From: Chloromonas sp. AAM2
Lineage: Eukaryota > Chlorophyta > Chlorophyceae > Chlamydomonadales > Chlamydomonadaceae
Direction: 5' to 3'
NCBI GenBank assembly: GCA_004335635.1
Contig: QAXH01005526.1
Span: 1-43,664, forward strand
DNA length: 43,664 nucleotides
Shown piece after piece: positions 31,501-43,657 of this stretch. Numbering within the stretch: the stretch's first letter is position 1; each line of letters opens with the position of its first letter. Position numbers and translations under genes: made by a program. The notes beneath the pieces are model-generated. The model was not told the origin of the DNA and searched no databases. It worked only from the letters and a program-made list of their open reading frames with translations.

Positions 31501-33665
31501 TCGGGCCTGGCTGACCTCGCAGTTGCAACCGCCTTTAGCAGCCCTCCTCCCCCCTGTCACTCATTTCCAGTCCCCCACCAGCCCTCATCTCACTCTTCTT
31601 CCACACAGTCTCACACTTTGCTGCCTGTCCTCCTGGCTCCCAACGGGCTGGTGGAACGGTTTGTGTGGTTGATGAGTGAGGCGAGCTTGAGTGATGTCAC
31701 ACGCATGTGCTGGGCCCTGGCGGTTTTATGGCAGCGTGAGGGGGCTGTCGATCAACCCGGGGAGGAAGCGGCAGAGGGCAGGCTGACGGTTTCTCTGACG
31801 GTTTCTCTGGGGTTGGCAGTGCAGATGATGGTGCAACAGCTCAAGGCCGGCCGATACAGGTGAGAAACGTTTTGTACACGTGCCAGTGGCAATACTTGAA
31901 CAGCGTGTGTATGTCCTGTTTGTTGTGTTTGTGCACGTGCATGCAACTTGCAGCAGCAGAGGAACGGCATGACGTGAGGCAGGCCAGTGAATGTGGTCAA
32001 CCATGTGGTCTTGCTGGATAGCACATTGTAACTGCCTGGCCTCTGACTAGCCTATGGCGGGCTCACAGTATGCACTGATGTATCGTGTTGGTTGTAAGTA
32101 CAGGCTCCAGCCCAGTGTTGTTGTGTTGTTGTTGTTGTTGTGCAGATGGACGTTTCCCCATGTGCTTGTCATGTGCACTGCTCTGGCCGACCTCCACCCC
32201 CACGTGCACCCCTCCTCTGCCGCCTACCTAGCCATGCAGGTGAGGTCCTGACTAACAGTATACCATCATAATCTTATGTTGATAGTCAGCATGATTACAG
32301 GTAACAGTTGCACCACAAACGTATTGAACGGCCCTCCCATGAAACGACAAGAGCGCTTTGATGCAACTACTTCGCAAAACAGTGCTGATCAATCAAGATA
32401 ATGTGGTCCTCTGAGCTGCTCATTGTCGGTCTTAGCTCTGCATTGCCCAATTGTTAGGCTGATTTGTCAAGCCTGGCAATGCCTCTGAGCTGTTCTCTCT
32501 GTGATGTCAAATGTTGGCTGTGGGCAAGCGCTTGCATAAGAAAGAGGAAGAACGGATAGCGTAGGATGCATTTCTTTTGATTTGGTGCTGGGCGCCTCAC
32601 TTGTGCCCACTGGCGTCAAGCTTCTGCATCAGCTCACACCGGTGACACTTTTCCCGTTCAGGCGATTTCTCAGTTGCATGTGCCACTCCTGACCTCACTA
32701 CTGTTCCTACCTATATGTGAAGGGGATTGCGGCACACCAGGATAGTAGTGGTGGTGGCCAACCCCTCACACAAGAGGGGAGGGATTCCACTTGATGGCAA
32801 AACAACTGGATTGATGATGCGCCGGATCATTCCAATCCCTTGTGCTCATGTTTCACAGGTGGTTCACAATGCGCCCTTGGTGGCATCAGCCTCTCCCTCC
32901 GATCAGTCCGCCCTGTTGGGTCAGCTTCTCAAGGCAGCCACGCCGCTGTTATGGCCCACAGGGCCCCAGGGCAATGGCGACAGGCAGTACAGCAGGCAGT
33001 ACGATAGGCAGTACACACACAAAGCAAATGAAGGAGAGGGGAATCCTGACGGGATGCAGCCAGGGGGGGTCAGTGGTATTGGCAAGGAAAGTGATGACCA
33101 TGCACATGCAAGGTTACGAGGCGCCATGCACCGTGTACTTCCCATGTTGCTGTCAAGCCTGGGCTCAAACATATATCAGCTTGGCCCTGAGGCTTTGGCC
33201 ACTTTGTTGGAGGCTGTTCACCTATCAAGGCAACTGGGCGTGCAGTTACAGCCTGTTGCAGATCCACAAGCATCTGCGACCAACTCCACATTCTCAATCT
33301 ACTGGCCGGGCGTTTTCACAACTAACAAACCAACATTGCAACCGCCGGCAGTTGAGGGCGGTCCATCCAGGCGGGAAGCTACTGTGCAGCAACAGGCTGT
33401 CGCTGCACTTCCTGTTAGTAAAGCAGAGCCTGTTTTGCAAGCCAGCGGGAAAAGGCAGGCGTCTGTGGGTGATAGCGTGTTGCTTGATGAAGCGGAAAAG
33501 GCCTGCCTGCAGTTATGCGGGAATGGGAGTGAGGGTGGGAGAGGGAGTGTGGTAGGCGCCACGGACTTGTCTCGTTTGTGCACTGTGTGGAGGTCACTGG
33601 GTAGGCCGCACATGGCTGAGCAGCTCATGAAGCAGTCCCTTAAGCCTGACGTTATCCTGGCCTGA
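28527..33665 (+). CDS. OPR-like helical-repeat protein with polyQ tract, probably organelle-targeted
   Basis: Exons: 28527-28982, 29455-31859, 32146-32239, 32859-33665, all phase-consistent; 1,253 aa, stop TGA. The N-terminus (MASTAIASTAISSSTSHHAC...) is Ser/Ala/Thr-rich and lacks acidic residues, as in chloroplast or mitochondrial transit peptides. Residues about 137-147 (LIRIKAAQSLQDL) match the I..(A/S).SL.DL helix that opens many algal OPR/Tbc2-like proteins. Residues about 198-289 are polyQ broken by W/G. Later helices (TRMCWALAVLWQR; FPHVLVMCTALADLHPHVHP; ALATLLEAVHLSRQLG) resemble WALA-type repeats. An acidic patch (EEEDKEEGEEGEEEG) is linker-like. I see no RAP domain at the C-terminus. 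Known family members bind organelle RNAs for stability, splicing or translation; this role is inferred, and the repeats are weak. A TGTAA at 33853 may end the transcript. Confidence 0.75.
29595..29862 (+). repeat. Coding CAG/CAA repeat (polyQ, with W and G interruptions)
   Basis: About 270 bp of CAG-rich trinucleotide repeat is in frame in exon 2 of the OPR-like gene. It encodes runs of up to seven glutamines separated by GQW, WQW, GGW and similar. The frame shown is supported because the coding sequence continues well past the tract. The reverse strand would read as a polyLeu run, which I regard as a shadow. Confidence 0.88.
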
Positions 33666-35982
33666 ATGACATCACAAGGCCTCTTCTGCCTCGATCATCA
33701 TAAGGTTCGTCTGAAACGCACAGTTTGTGGGGTGTGCATGGCTCCTGGTTTGTCACTAGGACTCTTAGTGGTGTAGCGTTAGAAGACTGCTTTTCTGCAG
33801 TATACGATTGGTCCGTTTGCATGGACGTGCTTCCTGGTGTGTACTCCCTCGTTGTAAGCTCAGCCAACAATTCGTTACACCTGCCAACCATGCCTCATGA
33901 GACAAGCGCAACATGACAAGACGAACCATCAAAAGCTGCAGGCAACCTGCTTCTGCGCTTATCACTTGCGATGGCTACCAGTGCACCTGATATTGTAGGT
34001 CATGGTTCAGGTTATTTTATCATCCTGGCAACGCATCACAGCTTGCACGACTTGACCATGGCTGCGAACAGCCAGCCAGCTTTGACCCTACACAGAGTGA
34101 GCACGATGTGTTCACCAGGCAGAGCTGATTAAGTACAGTTGAACATTTTAGTTCAGACGCAACAGACGCAACATCATCCCTTCCTTGCTCTGGCATGAAC
34201 TGAAACGGAGGGGCTGGATTAAACGAAGCTTGCAAGCTTGATCCCACATGTGCCCATGACATAGCTAGCCGAGCTGCCTCATCATGCGGTGGGTGACAGC
34301 TGCCAGCACTTCACGGCTGACGCAGCATAATTCTAGTGCAGCATAAATCCAGAATCTGCATGTGTGCTGACAAGCTGGCCATGGGCAACGCACACAGTGG
34401 CTTTGCTCTTCTAATTCAGCATCCTAACTTTGAATGCTCAGCTGATTCAGTTAGTTGGACTGCAGCACCAGCAGAGTGCAGGCACTTCTAAACTGATACG
34501 GTTTTGATAGAATCAGTAGATGAGAACGGTTTTGGTATGATCAATTCTCTTGCTTGCGCCTTCAGTGCTACTCTTTGGACTGACAGTGCTCAAAGTGCAG
34601 AGTTGCCAAGACACCAGCATTCGTCTCTCTCGCCTGTATTAGCTGCCGCTATTGACCTGGTGGAAAACGTCTCAAGAACGTCTTCCAGAGCAGGCATGCC
34701 AGTCCACATCGATATTTCGCCATACACAGCCCACCAAGGCAGAGTGCCATTGACCATTGACCAGTTGCGCAAGCACCAAACCGCGTTTCTACACGAGCGT
34801 ACATGCGCCAATGTTGATCAGACACGCTAGAATAGTGTGACAATGTGACAGTTTAAAGCACAGAAGAACCTGGCGCGCCTGGCCGGCTGCTGCATGTTGC
34901 AGCTACTACACGCACACATGGTCTTGATGTGCTGCGAAAGGTCCGCAGCAACCCTAGGGAAACGAGTCCGTAGTGTGATTTGCAAACGAAAGATGTCCAA
35001 GGCAGGCCTAGCTTGATGACGGTGCCGAAGAAGGCTTACTGGTCGCACACCGCACAAAACAAAGCCAACAGAAAACTGCACAAAGCCACTGCCTGCTCCT
35101 CACCACTGGAAGTCCACAAAGAGTCACCTACACCAAACTGCCATTGACCCAGCACGCTGCCAGAGAACACCCAAAACACACTTTTCAACGACACAGACAC
35201 ACACTCATGAAACGGTGGCGAAACGGCAGCACATGGAACGATGACGATGATTCACGGATGCCACCAGACACAGAATCAGAACGGAGTCAGACATCAGCAG
35301 GCAGTGAAGGCACACCGAGCAGTAGGCATGTACTGTCAACACCACAAAAATGGCGGTCTGTGTATGTGGCCCTACAACTCCCACCCACATCACGACCTAG
35401 GCCTCTAACAGGGCAGGCATGCCCGGCACTCACACGGCAACATCACAGCACATGATCCATAGACGTTTCTCAAGCAGTTGGGCACATGTGCACACGTGAA
35501 AGTGATGCCTGCCTTAACTCCACCATTGCCACACCGGCAAACTTTCTCGTCGCATAAACCGACACACCTCAAAACCCTTGGGCGACGTTTGCGAGAATGA
35601 GCCCCCTCACAACAACTCTGCAGCAGTGTGCTGTGGCCAAGACCCAGAGGCCTGGCCTTCATAGATGTTTTTCAAACGGACCCTGCCGACATCACTCATC
35701 TTTACTTGCATTCTCTGTGACACAAGGCTAGGGCTGTAGGCTGAGTGGCTGACAGCCCTGAAATGAATCGCTGGCAAGGCCATCACATGCGTTTCATACC
35801 ATGTGCTCAACCATGTGAAGCAGTAAGGCATGGCAGAACATGGCTGGCCAACTTAATCTGGCCTTTGGGCTGCTGCACATCGGTGGCCATAACCATCATG
35901 TTAACAGACGCGTTGATGCGCCGGTTGCATGCCATGCATGGCGTTTGGGAGCAGCCGGGCTCGTGGCTCAAGACATGAGAAA
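33666..35982. other. Intergenic region between convergent genes
   Basis: The OPR-like gene (plus) and the UBA/RGG gene (minus) converge here. A TGTAA at 33853-33857 could be the plus-strand poly(A) signal. Remaining open frames are under about 110 codons and show no domain. I see no RNA gene or repeat array. The sequence is ordinary, moderately CATG-rich spacer. Confidence 0.5.
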
Positions 35983-37323
35983 TCAGCTGCGGCCATATCC
36001 CTGGTTGCCGTAGCCCTGGCTGTTGTAGCCAGTCTGTGCGTACCCCTGGTTGCCGTATCCCATGCCGTTGTAAGCGCCCTGCTGCTGCTGCTGCTGGCGG
36101 TACTGCTGGTTGTAGCCCTGCAGGCATTCAGGACAGAGGCACATGCAATCAGCAGTAAATCGCAGGCCAGTTCGGGCAGGCCACATGCACATGTCCGTTG
36201 AGCTACATACCCACTACCCATTACATGACAACGTCTTGAGGCCTACAATCTCTTAACACAGCAATGACGCCCGTCACAGACAGCTGCACCTGGCCCAAGC
36301 ACACACATATCAGCAGTGACGTACAGGCCAGTCACACTCACACTGAGACGAACTGAGGTAACATGCAGTGACTGCTTCAGAGACTGAAAGCTAGTCAAGC
36401 AACACATGCAACATGCATCTAGCCAACGAGGAAGGAGCACTCTGCATGCAGAACTACACCAACGGTAAACTGCTTGTAGGTAATGTAATGGTGACCTGCT
36501 TGTAGCTGGTATGAACTTCACAACAGCACTGAGCCTGATACAATGATACGATGAGCACGGTGTCAAACTCATGCAACCAACGAAATTACACCATTCTGTG
36601 CAAACTGTGCATGCCAAGCAACACCGCATGCACTGGCAGCGCTGCCAAATGTATTCGGCCAAAGCTACCACTGTAAACCAGCAAGCCAAACCAACTAGTG
36701 GGTAACCTGTCAACATTGGTGTGCCTTGACTGCACAACGGATGCCTATGCATATGCTTGCCATGCCCTCAACCACGACAACTGGTCACACTGCCCGTGAC
36801 GCTTAGGTGCACACGAGCTTTTGCCTCCTGATCAGCTTCCAGGCTGAATGCACAACAAGAGCAATCGATGGCGTCACCAACCCCTGATTGCGAACAGACG
36901 CCAGAAAACCACAGGCCAGTCCAGACAGGTAACATGTGTTGCCTCCAACCACCAAGACCAGCACCTGGTCACCAGACCAGCCTTTGATTACAAAACGCCT
37001 CACCTGGTTACCGCGTCCCCGCCCGCCCTGACCCTGTCCGTATGCCCCCTGGCCCTGGCCATAGCCGCCCTGGCGGCCGCTGCCCCCGTAGCCCTGCTGC
37101 TGAGCCCCGTTGTAACCCTGCTGCTGAGCGCCGTACGCCTGTTGCCCGCCCTGCTGCTGCTGCTGCTGCGCCTGGGCCGCCTGGCCTGGAGCAGCCGCTC
37201 CTGGACCAGTCGCGCCGGCAGCGCCCGCCAAGTGCCCGTAGCCGGACAGGCCAGCGGAGGCAGCTGCGTCCTTGTCCTTGCCGCTGCTGGCCTGGCTGGC
37301 CGCACCGCTCAAGTCATCATAAC
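35983..37323 (-). other. Prion-like QGY-repeat tail (exons 4-5)
   Basis: The last two exons encode imperfect repeats of QQGYNGAQQQGYGG and GYGQGQGAYGQGQGG, then YGNQGYAQTGYNSQGYGNQG. The composition is almost only Q, G, Y, N, A. An 886-bp intron (36118-37003) separates the two halves but the periodicity continues across it, so the exons may have arisen from one repeat tract. Confidence 0.8.
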
Positions 37324-40300
37324 CTGCAAAGTGCCATAGCCAGTCTTCATATTGTGAACCAGGCACTTGATTGGAATGAACAGACACATCAACACACACC
37401 GCAAGGTAGATTACCAAGGTAGAGAATCATTGTGACTGAACCAGGCTAACGCCGCCATTTCCAACATGCAGCCACTTGATTGATGTCAACAGGCGCATCA
37501 ATACAAGGTGAAACAGGTGTTGAAGTTGTTACAGATATGATTTGAGCAGGCATTCATGGCATGGCAAGCATGGCAATTTGAACTGGCCATTTGAACTGAA
37601 TGAGGATGCATGCCAGCAGCAGCCGCTTCTGACTGTAACTTTTGCCATGTAGCAGGCATCGCATCTACAATTGTAGCCACATCTGAACTGAGTCAGACGG
37701 CCAGCAGCTCTATCCGGTGCAACATGGCAAACGCGTCAAGACAGTCTGCAGTGATTCCAGTGACACCTTGTGCATGCTGTGCCCTAATGGCCTGCTTGCA
37801 TGCCTGAACCATTATCCCAGTATCTGCTTGTTTCTACTGGCAAATCAAAAGCACACCTGGAAGGCCATATGCACTGGAGGTGCTGCCTGTGTAGCCGGAC
37901 GCTGGGAGTTGGGAGCCTGCGTACGTGCGCTGCTGCTGGTTGGGCGCTGCGTATGGGTTGCCAGCTGGCGTCGCAGACGGGTAGGGCGCACTGTTGGCCT
38001 GAGGGGGGTAGGCCTGTGCACACAGAGCCAGATTGCATGCATGCAATCAGTCAGTTGCATCTCGAGCAACAGACCCAGGAACACGTTCATCTAAACATAT
38101 CATGAACCATCCTTCGCGTGTTCTACAAGCAGAGAAATTGCGGCAACCAACAGGCAATCAATGCAACACAGCAATGCCCCCCTACAAGTCAAGAATCTGC
38201 GAGCAGCTGCCTGGCTGCTGCAATCATGCACAAGAGAGTCACAATGAGCCATGCTTGCCGTTTGAGCTTGCAGGGCACACACCCCAGAAGTCTGGCAGCA
38301 CATGTGTTGGATCTCACCCCTGAGTAAGGTGCGGCGTATCCGTAGGGTGCACCAGCGGCATACATGGCATACATGTTCTGGCCAGCAGCAGGGTTGCCGT
38401 ACTGAGAATAGGCCATGTTGTAGCCGTAAGGGTTGAGGGCAGGGGCCAACGCAGCGGCTGAGGGGTTGCCATACATGGCCTGCTGGGGGGGCACGTTGCT
38501 TTGTGGGATGGCACCTGCTGCAGGGCTGCCAGTAGCAGTGGCGGCTGGCTGGGAGGAGGACATCTCAGCTGCGCTGGTAGAGGAGGGTGCCTGACCGTAT
38601 GGCATGTACTTGCCTGCGTTCTGGTTGTATGTGGCCGCAGGGGGAGGGGCAGCGGACTGCGCGCCATAGCCAGGCGCTGTGCCATACCCTGCTGAGATGC
38701 CTGTGGTGGCAGGGCTGGTGTAGGCGGCGGCTGCAGCCTTGTGAGGGTCAGGGTAGTCCTGGCTGAATGCCTGCTGCACGGCGGCGTAAGATGGCTGATT
38801 CATGTCATGGGCGAAGCCAGTGAAACCGCCATAACCGGCCTGTGGCTGTCCAAAACCCTGGCCATAGGCGAGGGCAGGCATCTGAGACGCCACACGTGCT
38901 GCCTCAGAAGTGGGTGTGGCAGTGCTGGGTGGGGGTGACACCTTGTCGCCACCCAAGTTGGACTGCAGCCCATAGCCACCATAGTTTTGCTTGTACTGAT
39001 CCATGACGCCTCCCTGAAGCATGGAGTCCTGCTGCTGGTTGGACAGCTGTGTGGATTGCTGGGTGTACTGCTGCTGGGCAGGAGCTGCCTGTGGGTATGA
39101 CTGTTGGGCCTGTGGCTGGGGAGCTTGCTGCTGCACCTGAGGTTGTTGCTGGGCTGGTTGCTGGGTCTGCTGTTGCGTGTGCTGCTGCTGCTTCAGCAGC
39201 GAGTCAGAAGAGCCTGCAGACGCCTGGGGGTAAGCGTTCTGCACGGCAAACTGGGATCCAAACTCGCCCAAGGCACTGTTGCTGCCAATGCCAAAGGTGC
39301 CGAAGGACAGCTGCATGGCGTCCACCTCAGACGCCTGCTTTGGCTCGGCTGGCGCCACTGCTGGTGCTGCAGTGTATCCGCCATACTGGTGCTGGGTTGT
39401 GCTGGGTGGGGCAACAGGGTTGTCAGAGGATGACAAGGTCTGTTCCGACGCAGCTGGCACAGCAGTAGATGACTTAAGCGACGACATGATGAGCTTGCCG
39501 GCATCTGCACCCCATGTTGTAGCAGGAGGCTGGTAGGACGAGGGTGCTGCGGTGATCTGATCTGTCGCATCCACTGCATCCGCCAAGTCCTCCGCCACTG
39601 CCGGCGTGTCGTCCACGTAGTATTCTTCGACATGATACTCTTCTGCCCCTGGTGATGCTGGTGCAGATTGCTGTGCTGTGGCTTGTGCTGGGGAGGGGGC
39701 CTGCACTGGCGGAGGCTTGGCAGGCTCTGCCTTTGCTGCCATGTTGGCTTTTAGTCGCTCCGCAAAAGTTTTTCCCGCCCCTGCGTTGGCTCCCCACCCA
39801 TTCACAGGTGCACCAGGAGATCCCACTACTGCAGGAGCAGCTGGCGCACTGTAAGCAGGTGTTTCGGTGGAAGGTGTTTCAGTGGGCCATGCGGCGCTGT
39901 ACTCTTGGGCAGCAGGAAGGGAGGGCGCGGAATTGCCATTCGAGCCCGCTGTGTCATGCGCCTTGACAGAAGCACTGTAGCTGCCGCCACGGCCACCCCG
40001 CCCTGACGAGCCACGACCTTCGCCACCTCGGTGGCCCTTGCTCTCGTTTTGCTGATCTCGGCTACTGTGCTGGTCGCCATAACCCCCACCTCTGCCCCCA
40101 TTGCCCCGCCCCCTGCCGCCATAGCCGCTGCCCGTATGGCTGCCACGTCCTCCGCCTGCACCACGGCTGCCAGGGCCGTCCGAGCGGCGTTCGTCCGTCT
40201 TTGCCTTCTGAGCCCTGCTTGGGACTTTCTGAAAAGGGCTAGCAAGCAGCTGCTCTGTCGCCCTGCGAGCAGAAGCAGACGTTCCATTTTGCTAATGCCT

Positions 40301-40492
40301 GATATTCGTGCATGCATGCATTTGGGCTGCCAGATTTGGCTTTTGCAATCCCAACCTGTTGGGATCGCCTCCACAAGAGCTCAGCATTGCCCTGCACTCT
40401 TCCATGCTGGACCCAGTGACTTCCATCATCACGTTGAGAACTTTCAACGCTGCCGTGCTCTTGTTTGAGCCGGCGTCATCCTTGCTGGCCAT
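35983..40492 (-). CDS. UBA (GIP1/UBAP2-like) and RGG-box protein with Q/Y/G-rich tail
   Basis: Exons: 40492-40356, 40262-38318, 38013-37857, 37323-37004, 36117-35983; all junctions keep phase; 897 aa, stop TGA. Residues about 10-55 (KVLNVMMEVTG, MEECRAMLSSCGGDPNRATE, QLLASPF) fit the UBA-like domain found at the N-terminus of plant GIP1 and animal UBAP2/Lingerer proteins. Residues 79-140 are an RGG box (GGRGSH, YGGRGRGNGGRGGGYGD, GRGGRGGS). A segment at about 355-378 (QLSFGTFGIGS...GEFGSQF) recalls the FG-containing motif of UBAP2/Lingerer. Residues about 403-456 are Q-rich, and the C-terminus is a prion-like QQGYNG/YGNQGY repeat region. Such proteins are known to sit in RNA granules and bind RNA or RNA-binding partners; that role here is inferred from the domain order. 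The start was chosen as the Met just before the UBA; an upstream Met at 40537 is in frame. Confidence 0.85.
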
Positions 40493-40839
40493 GTTTAACG
40501 AAACCTGGGGACTTGCAGATCCACAAGCGTGGGGCACCGGCAGGGCGGGGGTGGGGGCTTAACTTCTGCTTGCAACGTTTGTACTGTACAGTTCTCTTGC
40601 CAACATTGAAACCTTGCTCTGTGCGGCGGCCGGCTGCTGACTGGGTTTTTGGGCTCTCACACATGCGGTTTCTCCATGCCAGATTTTTTGCTTGCCTATC
40701 AACCAACTAGCTGCAGGCACATACTTGCAGCATTGCATTGATGCATCTGATCTGGGTGCTGTAGCCTGCAAGGGTACCAGCAGAGCTCTCCAGCCCTTCG
40801 ACCGTCGCTCAATTCTTTATTTACAAAACCCCTCCTCAC
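40493..40839. promoter_or_regulatory. Divergent 5' region between UBA/RGG gene and OPR-like gene
   Basis: About 350 bp separate the start codons of the two oppositely oriented genes. The distance suits a shared bidirectional promoter plus both 5' UTRs. No specific promoter element was recognised. Confidence 0.5.
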
Positions 40840-43657
40840 ATGCACACCCACCCACCTCCTGCTGGCAGGCTGCAACATCATCCACCCATGCAATCGCATC
40901 CCACGCAACCATCCACCCCATGCGCCTTCATGCATGCTGCAAGGCACACGTGCCTGCATCCAGCACCCATATCACCTCAGACTGCCACCCCATCCAGCTA
41001 CAAGCATCTCAACCAGACGTGCCGACGGCGATCGTGGCAGCAACACCCAACAACTTGTCTACACACGTGGCAACTACCATGCCCAACCGCCTGGCCACCT
41101 TTACAATCACGTCATGGACGAGGCAACAGACCATGTGGGCACGTCGCTGCAGCTCTGAGAATCAGCACAGCGACCTGTCACGTGACAGCTGCTGCAGGAA
41201 CTAGCAGGAAGCAGAACCCCAGCTGGCAAGGCTGTCCGACAAGCAGAGTCCACTCAGCCATTGCCCATGCCCCACAAAATCACAGATCTCACTTTATGAC
41301 CCATACCCCACGGATCCACATTCACAGATCTCACTCAGCCATGACCCATATCCCTGAATCTGATCATTGCCGCCACCCCTCAAGGCGACATGCAAGGCCG
41401 CATGTGCGAGTGGAAGGCTTGGCTGCGGAGGGTACTGGCTCAGCACAGCCGCCGCAGCAGCAGCAGCCATTCATGGCGCTACCTGGCCTGGACCCAGACC
41501 GGCTGATCATGCTACTCAACCGCATGGCAGAGGCAGGAAAGGTAGGGAGGCCGCATGACTTGGCAGAGAACGCACTTGCATCTCAGAGCTGATGCAGTGG
41601 GAGTTGTTAAGATTGGGAATGTGGATGCAGCGTATGGCTAGTAATGACAGGGCAGTGAGAATCAACAACGGTGGGCAAAGATTCTACATAAAGCGCACCT
41701 TTGGGAGAAGGGCCCCACGTAGACAGGTTTGCTGTGTGCTTTGTGAGCACCTGCATCTCTGTGGCACGTGCTTCAGTCGCTTGACTGCTCGGTTCTGTAC
41801 AGAGGCACATCGGTACAGATCCCTTCACTGTTTGGAACTGTGGGGAGTTCCGAAATTTCAGTGCTTGCATGCGTGCATGGCGATTGATGTCAACCATCAA
41901 ACAAATGTGATTAGTATAAACTGCTGCCCGGGCACTCCCATTTGCGCGTGTAGCTGCCGACTAACAACTGACTAACAATGACATGTATATGCACGTGATC
42001 CTTAGGTGCCTGAGTCAGAATGGTGTGATATGCTTTACGGTGCCACTGGTGCTGTGGCGGAGACACTGACCCCTAGCCAGCGATTGAGGTTGCTGTCAGG
42101 ATTGGTACAGTTGGGAGTTCAACCACCTTCGGACTGGACAGATCTCATGCTAGAGGTGAGGGTGGGCCATGCATGGTCTCATGGGAGCTCTGTCGTGCAG
42201 TCATTCATATGCATGCTATCCGTTTCTCATATTGCGACGCCTAGTCCATCTGGCTTGTCTCACCTTTACACCGGATCTCAGGCATGGGCCATATGCGGGA
42301 CTCTGCATGGATTTCATGGAGCCCACAGTGTTAGACAGGTTGTTTGTTGGTACACTGTGCAGGTTGATGCCTCCTCCATGGGGGCATTGGATCTTCTGGA
42401 ACTGTGCACCCTGTGTCGGCTATTGGCGCATGACCCGGGGAAGCCATGGGTGTGGGCGGCCATGCAGCAGGTGGGACAGGTCCATGCATGTGTGCATGAA
42501 GCATTTGAGCATGGGTGCAGCGAGTAGGACAGGTATATGCAACATGCAGTATGCTTCCATGCAGCCCATAGAATTCATGTATCTTGGAAGATGACTTCTC
42601 GCTTCTGCCATGCAACCCTCGCATCTCATGCATGGGATCTGTCATCTAATCCAAGTTTGCGCTCTGCCCCCATGCAGATGGCAGCACACGCCTCTGAGCT
42701 GGACTGCATCCAGGCAGCCGTGGCTATCACCCTAGCCATGCAGTTTGCCACACCCACAGCCCCAGGCGCAAGGGCGGACCATGCAGGATCGTCCATGCAA
42801 CACACGGACTTGACCCAGGGACAATTGGAGCCATGGCTAGACGTCATGTTACTAAGGTGGGTAGGATACCAGACACCGTTCGCCCCACTGTTTTGAACGG
42901 TCTCCAACGTTCTGCAAGCTGGAGCCATGGCTAGACGTCATGGTGGATTGAAATATGAGGTCTATGAACAATACTGTCCCCTCATGTTTCAAACGCCTTC
43001 AACGTTTTGGGAAGTGATGTACAGCCACATCTTGCATGCAGTGGTGCCATTGTTGCCTCTGGCGGTCACATATCACAGGCCATGCGGCCGGCATGCATGG
43101 GAGCCGCAGTGACCATGTGTCATTGTGCACTTGGTGCATGGAGTGCAGGATGGTTTCAAACTGTGAGGAGACTGGTGCTGACGAGCTGCCCACAGAAGCC
43201 CTGGTGGCTGTGGCCTCTGCACTGACGCACACATTCAAACACATGGCGCCCGAGCCATGGGTACAGGTATGTTAAACAGTTGGTCACCCCACAGGCCAGT
43301 TAGTTTTCCCCCGTGCGTAGTTACTTGACAATCAGCTGAACAGAGCCCCGGATACAGGTAGGTTGGAGTCCAGCAGTTGGGAAGTTGCATTAGGTTTTGG
43401 CGGTTGCAGCTAGTCTGTGGTTTTAGCTGTTGTGGGTTTTAGCTGTTGTGGATTAGCGGTTGCCTCCCACGTGATGAAGTGTTCTCAGCACGTGTGCCCC
43501 ACGTGACAGTTCCCACTACGTTCTGCCTGTTCAGTTGCTCTCCTCCGCCTCGCTCCGTCCCGACCTGGGCCCAGAGGGCAGTGCGCATGTGGCCGTGGCG
43601 TTGGCAGCGGCCAGGCATGTGCCAGACCTGGTCCTAGCGCCCCAAGTGTACATGCAG
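40840..43657 (+). CDS. OPR-like helical-repeat protein, 5' part, runs off the window
   Basis: Exons seen: 40840-41541, 42006-42155, 42363-42470, 42678-42856, 43149-43266, 43535-43657 (the last ends at a CAG|GTGTGG donor just before the window end). All keep phase. The first about 190 residues are His/Pro/Thr-rich and of low complexity; the start at 40840 is uncertain and this exon could be UTR in part. Then come alpha-helical repeats: LDPDRLIMLLNRMAEAGK, LTPSQRLRLLSGLVQLGVQP followed by PSDWTDLMLE, LDLLELCTLCRLLAHDPGKP followed by WVWAAMQQ, and ELPTEALVAVASALTHTFKH followed by MAPEPWVQ. The pattern of two helices then PPxxW matches OPR/Tbc2-type organelle RNA-binding proteins of chlorophyte algae. 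The family call is by pattern only. Exon borders fall near repeat borders. Confidence 0.7.
42827..42945 (+). repeat. Duplicated exon 4 end and donor region in the downstream OPR-like gene
   Basis: GGAGCCATGGCTAGACGTCATG occurs at 42827, inside exon 4 near its 3' end, and again at 42921, 94 bp on, in the following intron. The flanking TTTGAACGGTCTCCAACGTTCTG (about 42892) also recurs in weaker form near 42989-43010. It is a tandem duplication across a 5' splice site. Confidence 0.8.

Noticed and set aside
39049..39468. Plus-strand 139-codon open frame inside the UBA/RGG gene
   Set aside because: It is antisense to exon 2 of a gene whose frame, phase and domain order are well supported.
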